From Pseudohongiella sp. (lineage in GTDB: Bacteria > Pseudomonadota > Gammaproteobacteria > Pseudomonadales > Pseudohongiellaceae): a stretch of 50,810 bases of DNA. Made by a program: the position numbers and the translations under genes. Under the pieces are notes generated by a model, which did not search any database, was not told the DNA's origin, and worked only from the letters and a program-made list of their open reading frames with translations. The stretch lies in assembly GCA_013204155.1 (NCBI GenBank), contig JABMOK010000017.1, positions 1 to 50,810 of the forward strand, read 5' to 3'. Below, piece by piece: positions 36,591 through 44,387 of this stretch. The first letter of the stretch is position 1, and each line of letters begins with the position of its first letter.

Positions 36591-37394
36591 ATGACTGATA
36601 TCCTGCAATTTGCCGAAGCCCTGGCACGGGAAGCAGGGGAGCTAATCGTCCAGGAACGAGTCGGTGCGACACTGACTCAAGAGTACAAGAATGACGACGA
36701 GTTGGTCACCAATGCGGATCTGAAAGCGGATCGTCTGATCTGTGAGCGCATCGCCGAAGAATTCCCGACGCATCTGATTCTGTCGGAAGAGTCATCCCCG
36801 GATATCGGCAATATTCAAGAACTCGATGCAGCAATATGGATTATCGACCCTATCGATGGCACGGTGAATTATGCCCATGGCCACAATCAATCGGCCATCT
36901 CTATCGCCTATGTGGAGCATGGCAACATACAAGCGGGGGTGGTATTCAATCCCTTCACGGATGAATTGTTCTCTGCCACGCTCGGTGCAGGCGCGCATCT
37001 GAACGGAAGCCCGATTCAAGTATCCAAAGTGGCGCAGCTGAAGCGAGCTCTGATCGGCACCGGGTTTCCCTATGACAAAACCGCGATAGAGCCAATGATC
37101 ACGCGGGTTCACGCCGTTTTGTCCGATTGCGCCGACATCCGTCGACTCGGCTCGGCGGCGCTGGATATCTGCTTTCTGGCAATGGGCAGACTGGATGGCT
37201 ATTACGAGAGTCTCAGTATTTGGGATTTCGCTGCGGCCCAGTTAATCGCCAAGGAGGCAGGGGCCAGCTTTGGCCATTTCAGCCCTGTGCCTGAGGGAAT
37301 GGACCCCCAGTTCTATGATCAGGACATCATTATCGCCAATCCTGCTATCTACCCGCAATTACTGGCTCTGCTGCAAGCCGTCGAAACCAGCTAA
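36591..37394 (+). CDS. Inositol monophosphatase-family phosphatase
   Basis: Protein of 267 aa, Mg2+-dependent and Li+-sensitive phosphatase fold. Motifs are the EES region (ILSEESSP, about 65-72), IIDPIDGTVNYAHG (about 83-96), which binds two metal ions, and SLSIWDFAAAQLIAKEAG near the C-terminus. It may be a SuhB/inositol phosphatase, a 3'-nucleotidase-like enzyme or another sugar phosphatase. I start at 36591 because GGATGAG lies seven bases before it; an in-frame ATG at 36570 lacks a ribosome binding site. It is divergent from the arabinose-donor operon and may or may not belong to it. Confidence 0.87.
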   Translation: MTDILQFAEALAREAGELIVQERVGATLTQEYKNDDELVTNADLKADRLICERIAEEFPTHLILSEESSPDIGNIQELDAAIWIIDPIDGTVNYAHGHNQSAISIAYVEHGNIQAGVVFNPFTDELFSATLGAGAHLNGSPIQVSKVAQLKRALIGTGFPYDKTAIEPMITRVHAVLSDCADIRRLGSAALDICFLAMGRLDGYYESLSIWDFAAAQLIAKEAGASFGHFSPVPEGMDPQFYDQDIIIANPAIYPQLLALLQAVETS

Positions 37395-37607
37395 ATAAGC
37401 GCGCGGCTGCGGCGGATAAATTTGGCTATTTAAGCGATGAAGCGAAGCGGTATTCATTGACTGAATTCCTCTAAGTTCGTAGAGTTGGACGGTTATTCAG
37501 CGTCATTTGCTCAGGCGCTAGTGTGCTTGGTCCGAATTGTTCCAAGTAGCCGTTTTTCGGGCCCTACAGACGAACCCCCAAATTTCATGAAAATTGAGGA
37601 GAAAACA

Positions 37608-39314
37608 GTGAAAAAAGTGAACTTATTGAAAATGTCTCTTTTGTCGCTTCTGCTTATTCCAGCGATCAGTAATGCCGCTGACAGAGTCGGTGATTTTTCG
37701 CTATTGGATCAGGATGGCTATTACCACAGCATGAGCTGGTATGACGATCATGCGGCCGTTGCGCTCTTGGTACAGGCGAATGACAGCCAGGCCACCAACG
37801 CCGCCGTCGCTGCATTCGATGCATTGAAAGCCAAGTATGATAGCCAGGGCATCGAATTCATGATGATTAACCCACTGGGTAAAATGAATCGAGAAGCGGT
37901 GCAAGCCAAAGTGGCTGAATACGGTGTCGATATTCCCGTATTGATGGACGATGCGCGGGTGATCTCGGAGGCGCTTGGTATTGAGCGCACCGGTGAGGTG
38001 CTGATCTTCAATCCTAAATCCTTCAGGGTTGAATACCGTGGCAGCGTGGCCGCTTCCGAGCAGGCAATCCAGGAAATTCTCGCCGGCAGCGCCGTGAGTA
38101 ATGCGTTGGTAGCAACCATGGGTTCCGCCGTTCAGTATGCAGCAGCAACGGTTCCTTCCTACTCGAAAGATATAGCGCCAGTGCTGGCCGAGCAGTGTGC
38201 AAGCTGTCACCGTGCAGGCGGCATTGCCCCCTTCGCAATGGACAGCCACACCATGGTTCAAGGCTGGTCGCCGATGATTCGTGAAGTGTTAATGACCAAG
38301 CGTATGCCCCCTGGCCAAATCGACGGTCATATCGGCGAGTTCATTAATGACAGGCTGGTTGATGACGCCGACGTTAGAAACATCATTGCCTGGGCCGAAG
38401 CCGGTGCACCAAAAGACGGTGACACGGATCCTCTGACAGAGCTTACCTGGTCGACTTCAAAATGGACGCTGGGCGAGCCTGACTACATCATCAAGGTTCC
38501 AGAACAGCAGGTACCCGCTACGGGTGTCTTGGACTATCGTAATGTTGCCGTGAAAATCGATCTGGGTGGCAAGGACAGATGGTTGAGAGGAAGTGAGTAT
38601 TCTCCCGGTGACAGATCAGTGCTTCATCATACGATCAATTCTCTGAACTATCCGGAAGAAATTGGAAAGCGACTGAATGCGCTGGGTAGTAACAATCCTG
38701 ATAAAGCCAGTATTACCGCCTATGTTCCCGGCGGAACCATTGCAATGGACCCAGCCAATACGGGTGGCTTGTTGAAAGATGGTTCGGTGCTGAATCTGAA
38801 TTTGCACTACACTACTAATGGCAGAGAGTCGGTAGATAACAGTGAGATCGGTCTTTGGTTTTACCCGGAGGGTGAAGTGCCATCAGAAAGGATGTCAGGG
38901 CAGTGTGCCTGTATCTTCACCCCAACCTGGACTGACATTCCTGCCAACGATCCTAATTTCGAGCAGCAGGCCAGTGTGGTTATTAGCAAGGACACAAATC
39001 TTCACAGCTTCTTGCCGCATATGCATTTCCGTGGCAAGTACATGCGGTTCTATGCAGACTACCCAGACGGCAGCAATGAAGAGTTGATTAATATTGCCCA
39101 GTTCAATTACAACTGGCAGATGAGTTACACCTATGCAGAGCCCAAGTTTATACCGGCGGGGACTAAAATTACGGCGATAGGTGCATTTGATAACTCGGCG
39201 CAGAATCCTGCGAACCCGGATCCGGAAAGAACGGTTCCCTGGGGACAGCAGAGCTGGGACGAGATGTTTTTCGGAGCGATGCAATGGAAGTACGTCGACC
39301 AAGGTGGCCATTAA
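37608..39314 (+). CDS. Redoxin-cytochrome c-type II copper monooxygenase fusion
   Basis: Exported protein of 568 aa with a Sec signal peptide (about 1-25, ending ISNAA). A thioredoxin/AhpC-like domain (30-165) has no cysteine at all: NDSQATN stands where CxxC or the peroxidatic Cys would be. A CASCH heme site is in SYSKDIAPVLAEQCASCH (about 190). The rest resembles the copper type II ascorbate-dependent monooxygenases: HH in VLHHTIN, NLHYTT, HMH in LPHMHFRGK, and DEMFFGAMQW near the end, matching the copper ligand set (HH, H, HxH, M). I start at GTG 37608 because GAGGAG lies six bases upstream and gives a clean signal peptide; ATG 37587 is the alternative. The substrate is unknown. A strong terminator follows. 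Confidence 0.83.
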   Translation: MKKVNLLKMSLLSLLLIPAISNAADRVGDFSLLDQDGYYHSMSWYDDHAAVALLVQANDSQATNAAVAAFDALKAKYDSQGIEFMMINPLGKMNREAVQAKVAEYGVDIPVLMDDARVISEALGIERTGEVLIFNPKSFRVEYRGSVAASEQAIQEILAGSAVSNALVATMGSAVQYAAATVPSYSKDIAPVLAEQCASCHRAGGIAPFAMDSHTMVQGWSPMIREVLMTKRMPPGQIDGHIGEFINDRLVDDADVRNIIAWAEAGAPKDGDTDPLTELTWSTSKWTLGEPDYIIKVPEQQVPATGVLDYRNVAVKIDLGGKDRWLRGSEYSPGDRSVLHHTINSLNYPEEIGKRLNALGSNNPDKASITAYVPGGTIAMDPANTGGLLKDGSVLNLNLHYTTNGRESVDNSEIGLWFYPEGEVPSERMSGQCACIFTPTWTDIPANDPNFEQQASVVISKDTNLHSFLPHMHFRGKYMRFYADYPDGSNEELINIAQFNYNWQMSYTYAEPKFIPAGTKITAIGAFDNSAQNPANPDPERTVPWGQQSWDEMFFGAMQWKYVDQGGH

Positions 39315-39344
39315 GTCGACGGTTGGTTGATTTGTTTTGGTTTC

Positions 39345-39371
39345 AAAAGCCCGACCTTGTGTCGGGCTTTT
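39345..39371 (+). terminator. Rho-independent terminator after the copper monooxygenase fusion gene
   Basis: Stem AAAAGCCCGAC / GTCGGGCTTTT around CTTGT, with the T-run extending to 39373. It lies 30 bp after the stop at 39314 and is a textbook intrinsic terminator. Confidence 0.93.
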
Positions 39372-39389
39372 TTGTGGGTGGACGCAGCT

Positions 39390-39494
39390 CGTGCAGGCTT
39401 AAATTGCGGCGTTAAAAATTTATTCCGACTCGTTATTTACTACAGTAAACTCCTCGCCGGAATAAATTTTTGCCTTGCACTTTAAGCCTGCACG
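39390..39494. repeat. 105-bp palindromic element (nested inverted repeats)
   Basis: Three nested arm pairs are in order: CGTGCAGGCTTAAA (39390-39403) with TTTAAGCCTGCACG (39481-39494); AAAAATTTATTCCG (39414-39427) with CGGAATAAATTTTT (39458-39471); TTTACT / AGTAAA (39436-39449). The first two pairs are perfect 14-mers. The whole can fold into one long hairpin or a cruciform. It lies between a terminator on each side and encodes nothing. The layout recalls a REP/BIME or MITE-like dispersed element. Confidence 0.93.
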
Positions 39495-39582
39495 AACTGC
39501 TCGAGATTGGGTTCGTGCAATTCTGGAAGTTATTGCAAATTTTTTGATCTGTAGTTTTGGTTAAAATCAAAACTAAAAAAAC

Positions 39583-39602
39583 CGAGCATCTGGCGATGCT
39601 CG
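39583..39602. terminator. Bidirectional terminator between convergent genes
   Basis: CGAGCATC - TGGC - GATGCTCG is a perfect 8-bp stem. Nine T follow on the plus side (39603-39611), and a seven-A run precedes it, giving a T-run on the minus strand. It mainly serves the DUF3237 gene on the minus strand, which stops at 39634. Confidence 0.92.
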
Positions 39603-39633
39603 TTTTTTTTTATTGGGCGATAAGAAAGGTTTG

Positions 39634-40143
39634 TTAGAGGATTTGGAAGATGTCGTAGGCTACTTTGCCGGGTATTTGTTTGTTCTTGCCTATGCAGACG
39701 GCGTGGTTAAGCCAGTCATATTTCTCTGAGGCTGTTTGGAAGATTGGACGGACTCGCCAGTAGAGGCCGTTGTCTCCGTTGTAGATCACGCCGGTGTAAT
39801 TCATGTAGATAATTTCGCCATCGTCGGTGTCGAGGGTGATGCGCACGTCAAGGCTGCGATGATCGCCGACTACGGTAATCCAATCGGCACCGCCGTTTCG
39901 TACGGTTCCTTTCAGGCGTGGGCCGCCAAAAGTGCCGCCAGTTACCGGTGCGATACTGGTCGTGCCGGCATCCAGTTGATCGGCTACATCGAGAGAGAGC
40001 TCGATGAGAAATGTTGACTCGAGTTCGCTGGCGGCGGTCTGGGCGGATGCCAGCTGACTTGCGCCTAGCGACGTCGCTGCTATAGCCGCGGCGCCCAGCT
40101 TGGTGAATTCTCTTCGGCTTAGTGATTTTTTGCTATCGCTCAT
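39634..40143 (-). CDS. Tat-exported DUF3237 protein
   Basis: Protein of 169 aa with a twin-arginine signal (SRREFTKLGAAAIAATSLGA, about 9-28), so it is exported folded. The remainder is a DUF3237 barrel: FLIELSLDVADQLDAG, VTGGTFGGPRLKGTVRNGGADW, and the DGEIIYMNYTGVIY strand. No enzymatic function is established for the family. AAGGAGCC before the ATG at 40143 decides the start; a longer in-frame version has no signal. It follows an RND/MMPL transporter gene on the same strand by 52 bp. Confidence 0.88.
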   Translation of the reverse strand: MSDSKKSLSRREFTKLGAAAIAATSLGASQLASAQTAASELESTFLIELSLDVADQLDAGTTSIAPVTGGTFGGPRLKGTVRNGGADWITVVGDHRSLDVRITLDTDDGEIIYMNYTGVIYNGDNGLYWRVRPIFQTASEKYDWLNHAVCIGKNKQIPGKVAYDIFQIL

Positions 40144-40195
40144 TGTTTGGCTCCTTGTTGGTCTGAATTGATAATAAGGCGGACAAATCAAGAAG

Positions 40196-42499
40196 TCATG
40201 GAGTTTCGGCTTTGAAGCGCTTGTCGAAACGGCGCAAGACGGTTGGTAGATACAGAAGATCGAGTGCCAGGGCGATAAGCACAATCGGCACCAGTAGCTT
40301 CGCCGCCTGCTGAAAGTAGAGTGTGTTGGCCCATATAAGAATGGTGGTCCCCAGCGCCAGGACCAGGGTGGTTATGGTTAACGCTGGCCCGGCCACCTTG
40401 ATCGCGTGTTCTATGCAGAGGTTCTTGTCGATCCCTGCTTGCCGCTGTCGCAGATAGTGGCTCAAAATATGTACCGTATCATCGACCACCAGTCCGATAC
40501 TTATGCTGAACAGCATCATCACGAAGGGGTCTAGCTGTCCGACGAAGACAGCCCACAGGCCAAACACGATGGTTGCGGGAAGCAGATTAGGCAGCACGCT
40601 GAGTATCCCAAAGTAAACGCTACGCAGGCCTACGATAAGGCTCAGAGTAATGAGTAACAGGCTGAGGGAATAACCTTGCAACAACTCAATCGTAACCAGC
40701 GCGTCCATGCGCGCAAATAACAGTAGGCCGCTTCCGTGAAGTAGCGCAGCCTCTGGAAAATCTTGCTTAAACCTGGCGTTGATTTTTTGGTCCAGATCGA
40801 GCAACTGCTGGTTCGATGTGGGAGTGGCATTGATGAACAAACGCAGCAGGGAAAAATCGGCGCTGACAAAGCCGAATAGCGGAAAATCTTTACTTTGTAC
40901 GAGGACATAGCCGAGCAGGTAGTTGGCTATGGTGTTCTGATCGTCTGGAATGCGGAAGTACTCGGCATTATCTTTGTTCTGGTTTTGGTGGATAGTCTTT
41001 ACCACGTCAACAATACTGGCAACCGATTCAATATCGCTCTGTTGGGCAAGCCACTGACTGAACTGTTCAACACGGGACAAAAATTGTGGATCGAGTGTGC
41101 CATCAACGACATTCGTCTCTATACCATAGCTGAGTGCTGGACCGCGGTTAAGGTGCAGACTTACTTCATCGTAGTATTGCCTTATATCTGGATCGGTGGC
41201 GATGAAATCAATTCTATTGAAGTCGGTTTCATTCAACGGCAGTAACATTGCGGTTATCACCGCCAAGGCAGAGCATGAGTAGAATATCGACTTGTCATTG
41301 CGCGCGGTAAATTCACTCAGCGCATGTAAAGCCTTATGCATAAACGGAGAGTCGGCAGGATCAGATTTTTTAGCCAGCGCAGAAAACTTGATCAATAATG
41401 CCGGCAATAGTGTCAGGGTAAAAAGATAGGCAAAGACAATGCCTACCGCAACGATTTGACCGAAATCCTGAATCGCAGGTGAGGAGCACATATTCAAGGA
41501 CGAGAAGCCGATTGCCGTGGTTACAGCCGCCAGGGTAATCGGTTGAAAATTCTGTGCGACACTTTCTTGCATGGCAACAATATTGGTATTTCCCCGGTGC
41601 AAGGACTGCTTGTAAATCGAAATAATATGCACGCTGTTGGCTACGGCGATAATCACCACAATCAGCGGGGCCATGACTGAAATGCTATTAAAAGCCAAGC
41701 CCAGATAAGCCAGTGCGCCGACGGTACTCAAAATAGTGAAAAGTGTGTGACTGAGAATGCATATCCCCAGGGTGACGGAACGAAAGCAATAGCAGATCAC
41801 TAATACGCAGACCAGAATAACCAATGGCATCAGGCTGGTAAGGTCATCGAGCATAGCCTGCTGACTCGACTGCTCCAGCAAAACTTCGCTGTTGACATGG
41901 ATGCCCACATCGGGATTCTGTGCGCGCAGCGCATCGCGTAATTGCAATACACCCTGGGCTACTTGCAGCCGTTGCTGTGCCGAATCCTGGTCGGCAGTAG
42001 TAGTAATTAAGGCAAACACCAGAGCGGCATCCTGGGACAGCAGATTCGCAGTAAGCAAGCGATCCGCGAGCGCGCCTTCAAGCAGTGCATTCAATTCAGT
42101 CTGGGAGTAACTCTCCACTGAGCGAGTGAACAATCGCTTGCGCGTCTCTGGTGAATAATAGTCAATCAATGAGCTTAATCGTTCGGCATACGGAATCGAT
42201 TTGTAATTGTCTTTGAGTTGGCTAATAGCATCGAGCACGGTTTTATCGAATACGGTTTTACCTTGCTTGGGAGTGAAGGCGAAGCTGATATCGATGGCGC
42301 TGGGAAATTCTTCTTCCAGTAAATCAAATTCTTGCAGATAAGGATCGCTCTGAGTGAGCAAGGCGGTAAAGGATGTATCGAAGCGGGTGCGTAGAATTCC
42401 ACTGCCGAGAATTAAACTCAAGATAACAGTGAAAAGCAGTAACGACCCGCGTCGCTTGATAGTGAATTCGGCGACTTGCTGTGAAAAAGATTTTTTCAA
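40196..42499 (-). CDS. RND-superfamily (MMPL/HpnN-like) exporter
   Basis: Membrane protein of 767 aa with two repeated halves. Each has one N-terminal helix (LLLFTVILSLILGSGIL), a periplasmic loop, and five to six clustered helices (the first cluster about residues 225-385, the second about 600-755). The second cluster contains GLVVDDTVHILSHYLRQRQ, the conserved Asp-containing helix of the superfamily, and the first has AVANSVHIISIY. It is likely a proton-driven exporter of lipid or hydrophobic molecules (hopanoid transporter HpnN and MMPL relatives), without a linked membrane fusion protein. The Tat-exported DUF3237 gene follows on the same strand. Confidence 0.85.
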   Translation of the reverse strand: MKKSFSQQVAEFTIKRRGSLLLFTVILSLILGSGILRTRFDTSFTALLTQSDPYLQEFDLLEEEFPSAIDISFAFTPKQGKTVFDKTVLDAISQLKDNYKSIPYAERLSSLIDYYSPETRKRLFTRSVESYSQTELNALLEGALADRLLTANLLSQDAALVFALITTTADQDSAQQRLQVAQGVLQLRDALRAQNPDVGIHVNSEVLLEQSSQQAMLDDLTSLMPLVILVCVLVICYCFRSVTLGICILSHTLFTILSTVGALAYLGLAFNSISVMAPLIVVIIAVANSVHIISIYKQSLHRGNTNIVAMQESVAQNFQPITLAAVTTAIGFSSLNMCSSPAIQDFGQIVAVGIVFAYLFTLTLLPALLIKFSALAKKSDPADSPFMHKALHALSEFTARNDKSIFYSCSALAVITAMLLPLNETDFNRIDFIATDPDIRQYYDEVSLHLNRGPALSYGIETNVVDGTLDPQFLSRVEQFSQWLAQQSDIESVASIVDVVKTIHQNQNKDNAEYFRIPDDQNTIANYLLGYVLVQSKDFPLFGFVSADFSLLRLFINATPTSNQQLLDLDQKINARFKQDFPEAALLHGSGLLLFARMDALVTIELLQGYSLSLLLITLSLIVGLRSVYFGILSVLPNLLPATIVFGLWAVFVGQLDPFVMMLFSISIGLVVDDTVHILSHYLRQRQAGIDKNLCIEHAIKVAGPALTITTLVLALGTTILIWANTLYFQQAAKLLVPIVLIALALDLLYLPTVLRRFDKRFKAETP

Positions 42500-42543
42500 T
42501 GCATTTCTCTAGTCTTGTGGATGCTTTGTGTTGAATACAGCCG

Positions 42544-43422
42544 TCAGGCGTTTTGGCAATGGGCGATCCAGCTTCGCACGCCAGTTCCCAGAAATTTCTG
42601 TCGGTGTAAAATAAAATAAAATTTTCGAGTCCAACTGCGCTGAGGAACATTTAATGGCACCAGCGTTCCGCGCTTGAAAGCATCTTGCAAAGTTATCTTT
42701 GATAGGCAGCCGATACCAAGTCCTGCCTCGACGGCACGCTTGATGCCTTCCGTATGCTGCAATTCCAGACGCAATTGTAGATTCGATAGAATGCCTGTCA
42801 TAGCGCGATCGAAGGCCTGCCGAGTGCCGGAACCTTGCTCCCGCACAATCCATTGCGCCGCTAATAGATCCGCTTCTGATAATGTAGCATGCTGCGCCAG
42901 GGGATGGTTCGGCGCGCAGAATACAGACAGCTCATCATCGCGCCAATAACTTACTTCCAGTTCAGTTTCCTGCAATTCACCTTCCACCAGCCCAATATCC
43001 AATTCAAAGTTGCGCACCTTAGCGGCAATTGCCGCCGTATTCTCCACCGTGAGCTCGACCCTGGCTTGCTTATGGTCTCGCATAAAATCAGCCATGATGC
43101 CGACTGCCAGGTAGTTTCCGATGGTGAGTGTTGCGCCAACCTTTAGCGCGCCGATCTCATCGTGTTGAATCAAGCCGTTTTCCAACTCTTCTGCCTGAGA
43201 AATCAGCGCCGCTGCTCTGGGTCTCAGCGCGGCGCCCTGCGCATTGAGCTGAAGTCTTTTCCCTATACGATCAAACAGCTGTACATCGAATCGCTGCTCC
43301 AACAGCTTTAGCGCCGTGCTTGCGGCGGATTGGGACATCGCCAACTGATCGGCAGCATGGCTGACATTTTCATGGCTGGCCACGGCGAGGAAAACCTGGA
43401 GTTGTTTGAGAGTAAAGTGCAT
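42544..43422 (-). CDS. finR: LysR-family regulator, FinR-like
   Basis: Protein of 292 aa with an N-terminal winged HTH (residues 1-60, ATALKLL-type recognition helix AMSQSAASTALKLLEQ) and a LysR substrate-binding domain. It is divergent from the fpr gene. In Pseudomonas the regulator FinR is encoded next to fpr and activates it under superoxide stress, so finR is a contextual assignment. The start at 43422 gives MHFTLKQLQVFL, the normal LysR beginning. A longer frame would reach into the promoter space. Confidence 0.8.
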   Translation of the reverse strand: MHFTLKQLQVFLAVASHENVSHAADQLAMSQSAASTALKLLEQRFDVQLFDRIGKRLQLNAQGAALRPRAAALISQAEELENGLIQHDEIGALKVGATLTIGNYLAVGIMADFMRDHKQARVELTVENTAAIAAKVRNFELDIGLVEGELQETELEVSYWRDDELSVFCAPNHPLAQHATLSEADLLAAQWIVREQGSGTRQAFDRAMTGILSNLQLRLELQHTEGIKRAVEAGLGIGCLSKITLQDAFKRGTLVPLNVPQRSWTRKFYFILHRQKFLGTGVRSWIAHCQNA

Positions 43423-43529
43423 ATCTATAAAATAGGTAACAAATATAAATATAATCAATTTTACAGATATAGTAGACAAATCTTACACTGCGCGCAATCA
43501 GATCTTTCGCGTTTTCAGGAGAAACTGCA

Positions 43530-44300
43530 GTGGCGAGTGTATCAACCCAGAGTGTCACCGATGTCCATCATTGGAATGACTCCCTTTTTAGTTTCAAAAC
43601 CACCCGTGATCGATCGCTGAAATTTGAAAACGGCCACTTTCTGATGCTCGGCATGCAGATAGCCGGCAAGCCGCTGATGCGTGCCTACAGCATTGCCAGC
43701 CCCAACTACGATGATGAGCTGGAATTTCTCAGCATCAAGGTGGCCGATGGCCCGCTGACCTCACGCCTGCAGAATATCCAGATTGGCGATCAGCTGTTAG
43801 TGAGCAGCAAACCTACCGGTACCCTGGTGGTTGACCATTTACTGGAAGGCAGAAACCTGTATCTGATCAGCACCGGCACCGGCCTCGCTCCTTTTATTAG
43901 CATCATTCAGGATCCGGGCGTTTATGAGCGCTTCGACAATGTGATTCTGACTCACGGCGTGCGCTATGTCTCCGAGTTGGCTTATCAAGGCTTCATCGAG
44001 GAGCAGTTGCCACAGAATGAATTTTTTGGCGACGAAGTCAGGCAGAAGTTGATTTACTATCCCACGGTAACCCGAGAGGAATTCAAGACCCAGGGTCGAT
44101 TAACCGAGCTCATGGCATCGGGTAAATTGTTTAGTGACATTGGCTTGGGAAAAGCCAATCCGGAGCGGGATCGGTTTATGCTCTGCGGCAGTCCCAGCAT
44201 GTTGAAAGATACGTGCCAGCTATTGAACGCTTGGGGATTCGAAGAATCACGTCAGGGGATTAAGGGGCATTATGTTATAGAGCGCGCGTTTGTCGAATAA
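43530..44300 (+). CDS. fpr: Ferredoxin/flavodoxin-NADP+ reductase
   Basis: Flavoprotein of 256 aa that exchanges electrons between NADPH and ferredoxin or flavodoxin. The FAD motif RAYSIASP (about 50-57) and the NADP-binding STGTGLAPFISI (about 112-123) are clear. The LCGSPSMLKD region and the short C-terminal HYVIERAFVE are typical of the bacterial Fpr type. The start is GTG with CAGGAGAA upstream. The LysR gene is divergent, and the 107-bp AT-rich gap must contain both promoters. It can supply reduced ferredoxin for Fe-S repair and oxidative stress defence. Confidence 0.93.
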   Translation: MASVSTQSVTDVHHWNDSLFSFKTTRDRSLKFENGHFLMLGMQIAGKPLMRAYSIASPNYDDELEFLSIKVADGPLTSRLQNIQIGDQLLVSSKPTGTLVVDHLLEGRNLYLISTGTGLAPFISIIQDPGVYERFDNVILTHGVRYVSELAYQGFIEEQLPQNEFFGDEVRQKLIYYPTVTREEFKTQGRLTELMASGKLFSDIGLGKANPERDRFMLCGSPSMLKDTCQLLNAWGFEESRQGIKGHYVIERAFVE

Positions 44301-44387
44301 GACATGCTGTAGCTCTATCAAGTAGCAAGTTTTCGCACGGCGGCTGGTTGGTGCCGCAATCGACAGCGTCGAGTCCGGGCAACAAGC

